Assembly (NCBI RefSeq): GCF_017068395.1
Contig: NZ_CP070619.1
Span: forward strand, 5,394,001-5,458,000
Direction: 5' to 3'
DNA: 64,000 nucleotides
DNA from: Rhodococcus pseudokoreensis
GTDB lineage: Bacteria; Actinomycetota; Actinomycetes; Mycobacteriales; Mycobacteriaceae
Shown: piece after piece, positions 62,316 to 64,000 of the stretch
How the letters are laid out: each line of letters begins with the position of its first letter
Numbering within the stretch: the stretch's first letter is position 1
The notes under the pieces: model-generated
What the model was told of the DNA's origin: nothing
The model's database searches: none
What the model saw: the letters and a program-made list of their open reading frames with translations, nothing else
Made by a program: the position numbers and the translations under genes

Positions 62316-63193
62316 TGAGTACCGAAACTGCGGCGGCGCCGGTGGAGTCCGCTCCCGCCGCTCCGGAGACGAAGCGGGCGCGCAAGCATCGCAAGTTCAG
62401 CCCGTGGAGTGTGGTCGCGTGGATCGTGGCCCTCGGGTTCTTCTTCCCGGTGGCGTGGATGGTCCTCACCGCGTTCAAGCAGGAGGGCGACGCCTACACG
62501 ACTCCGCCGAAGCTGTTCTTCACACCCACGCTGGACCAGTTCAAGGCGGTCCTCGACAGCGGAATCGGCACGGCACTGCTGAATTCGGCGTTCGCGACCG
62601 CCATGTCGACGATCGTCGTGCTGGTGCTCGGTGTCCCGGCGGCGTTCGCGCTGTCACTGCGGCCGGTCCGCAAGACGAAGGACGCCCTGTTCTTCTTCAT
62701 CAGCACGAAGATGCTCCCGATCGTTGCCGCGATCATCCCGCTGTACGTGATCGTCAACGACATCGGCCTGCTCGACAACATCTGGGCGCTGATCATCCTG
62801 TACACGGCGATGAACCTTCCCATCGCGGTGTGGATGATGCGCTCGTTCTTCCTCGAGGTCCCGGGCGAACTCCTGGAGGCCGCGAGCATGGACGGGGCGA
62901 GCCTGTGGACGTCGGTGCGCGAGGTGATCCTTCCGCTGGTGTCACCCGGCATCGCGGCCACCGCGCTGATCTGCGTGATCTTCTCGTGGAACGAATTCTT
63001 CTTCGCCGTCAACCTCACCGCCGTCCAGGCGCAGACCATTCCGGTGTTCCTCGTCGGATTCATCACCGGTGAGGGCCTGTACTGGGCCCGGCTGTCGGCG
63101 GCGGCGACGCTGGCGGCGCTCCCGGTCATCCTGGCCGGCTGGGTCGCGCAGAACAAACTGGTCCGCGGCCTGTCCTTCGGCGCCATCAAATGA
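62312..63193 (+). CDS. ABC transporter permease (MalG-type)
   Basis: A 293-residue permease with about six transmembrane helices and the EAA loop EAASMDGASLWTSVREVILPLV near residue 190. A cytoplasmic N-terminal extension of about 30 residues rich in Ala, Pro and basic residues precedes the first helix. It pairs with the upstream permease. ATG at 62312 or 62315. Confidence 0.87.
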   Translation: MMSTETAAAPVESAPAAPETKRARKHRKFSPWSVVAWIVALGFFFPVAWMVLTAFKQEGDAYTTPPKLFFTPTLDQFKAVLDSGIGTALLNSAFATAMSTIVVLVLGVPAAFALSLRPVRKTKDALFFFISTKMLPIVAAIIPLYVIVNDIGLLDNIWALIILYTAMNLPIAVWMMRSFFLEVPGELLEAASMDGASLWTSVREVILPLVSPGIAATALICVIFSWNEFFFAVNLTAVQAQTIPVFLVGFITGEGLYWARLSAAATLAALPVILAGWVAQNKLVRGLSFGAIK

Positions 63194-63244
63194 TCACCCC
63201 CGCAACCACTTCCCCCGACTTCGGTACCCACCAGAGGAGCAATC

Positions 63245-64000
<756 letters not shown>

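Overview
The window reads as chromosomal DNA of a large-genome Rhodococcus (R. jostii / R. opacus type). It is very GC-rich, uses many GTG and some TTG starts, has tightly overlapping catabolic operons (ATGA and GTGA junctions), and carries typical actinobacterial genes such as an NDMA-dependent alcohol dehydrogenase, DUF5134 and DUF485 proteins. The genus call is inference from content. I see no rRNA, tRNA, CRISPR array, transposase or phage gene.

Layout. (1) 1-9971: phenylacetate (paa) pathway in two co-directional operons, paaJ-F-H-G and paaA-B-C-D-E-K, each behind the same ACCGA-N4-TCGGT dyad, followed by an AraC-type regulator. (2) 10043-10695: a Phd/PIN toxin-antitoxin module with a clear palindromic operator. 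(3) 10739-22646: an indole-3-acetate degradation (iac) island. iacA-B-I-C-D-E-F form one minus-strand operon. iacG, a DUF485 protein, a sodium:solute symporter and iacH form a second. A FixJ-type response regulator and a FixL-type kinase are split to the two ends of the iacA-F operon. (4) 22745-33447: amine and alcohol oxidation. This part has an amidohydrolase, a DUF5134 membrane protein, an amino acid/amine permease and a copper amine oxidase whose reading frame is broken by one base. It also has a TetR repressor with two matching 21-bp sites, an SMR efflux pump, an NDMA-type alcohol dehydrogenase, an aldehyde dehydrogenase and an XRE-cupin regulator. (5) 33739-41148: CoA transferase, a sensor-only AraC-like protein, ammonium transporter, HutD, an orphan ParS/MbcA-like protein, and a DHA2 efflux pump with its TetR repressor. 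(6) 41225-51811: methylated-amine use. A heme-dependent dimethylamine monooxygenase operon (minus) is divergent from a plus-strand operon with a SoxB-like flavoprotein, type III glutamine synthetase (GmaS-like), N-methylglutamate synthase subunits (MgsA/B/C-like) and an M20 hydrolase. (7) 51859-53946: TetR, DUF1304 protein and an NADP-dependent oxidoreductase sharing a 28-bp dyad. (8) 54007-64000: a polyol cluster with xylulokinase, PfkB kinase, mannitol-type dehydrogenase, zinc polyol dehydrogenase, a SorC-type regulator and a sugar-alcohol ABC importer. The importer ATPase runs off the end of the window.

How it fits together. Several modules feed central metabolism: phenylacetate to acetyl-CoA and succinyl-CoA, indoleacetate to catechol, dimethylamine to methylamine plus formaldehyde with nitrogen moved to glutamate, primary amines and alcohols to aldehydes and acids, and polyols to ketoses and sugar phosphates. 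Many of the substrates are plant- or soil-derived. The least conventional signals are a 52-nt hairpin element present three times between convergent genes, with compensatory base changes in its stem, and the compact dimethylamine-to-glutamate gene set with a single flavoprotein in place of the four-subunit N-methylglutamate dehydrogenase.
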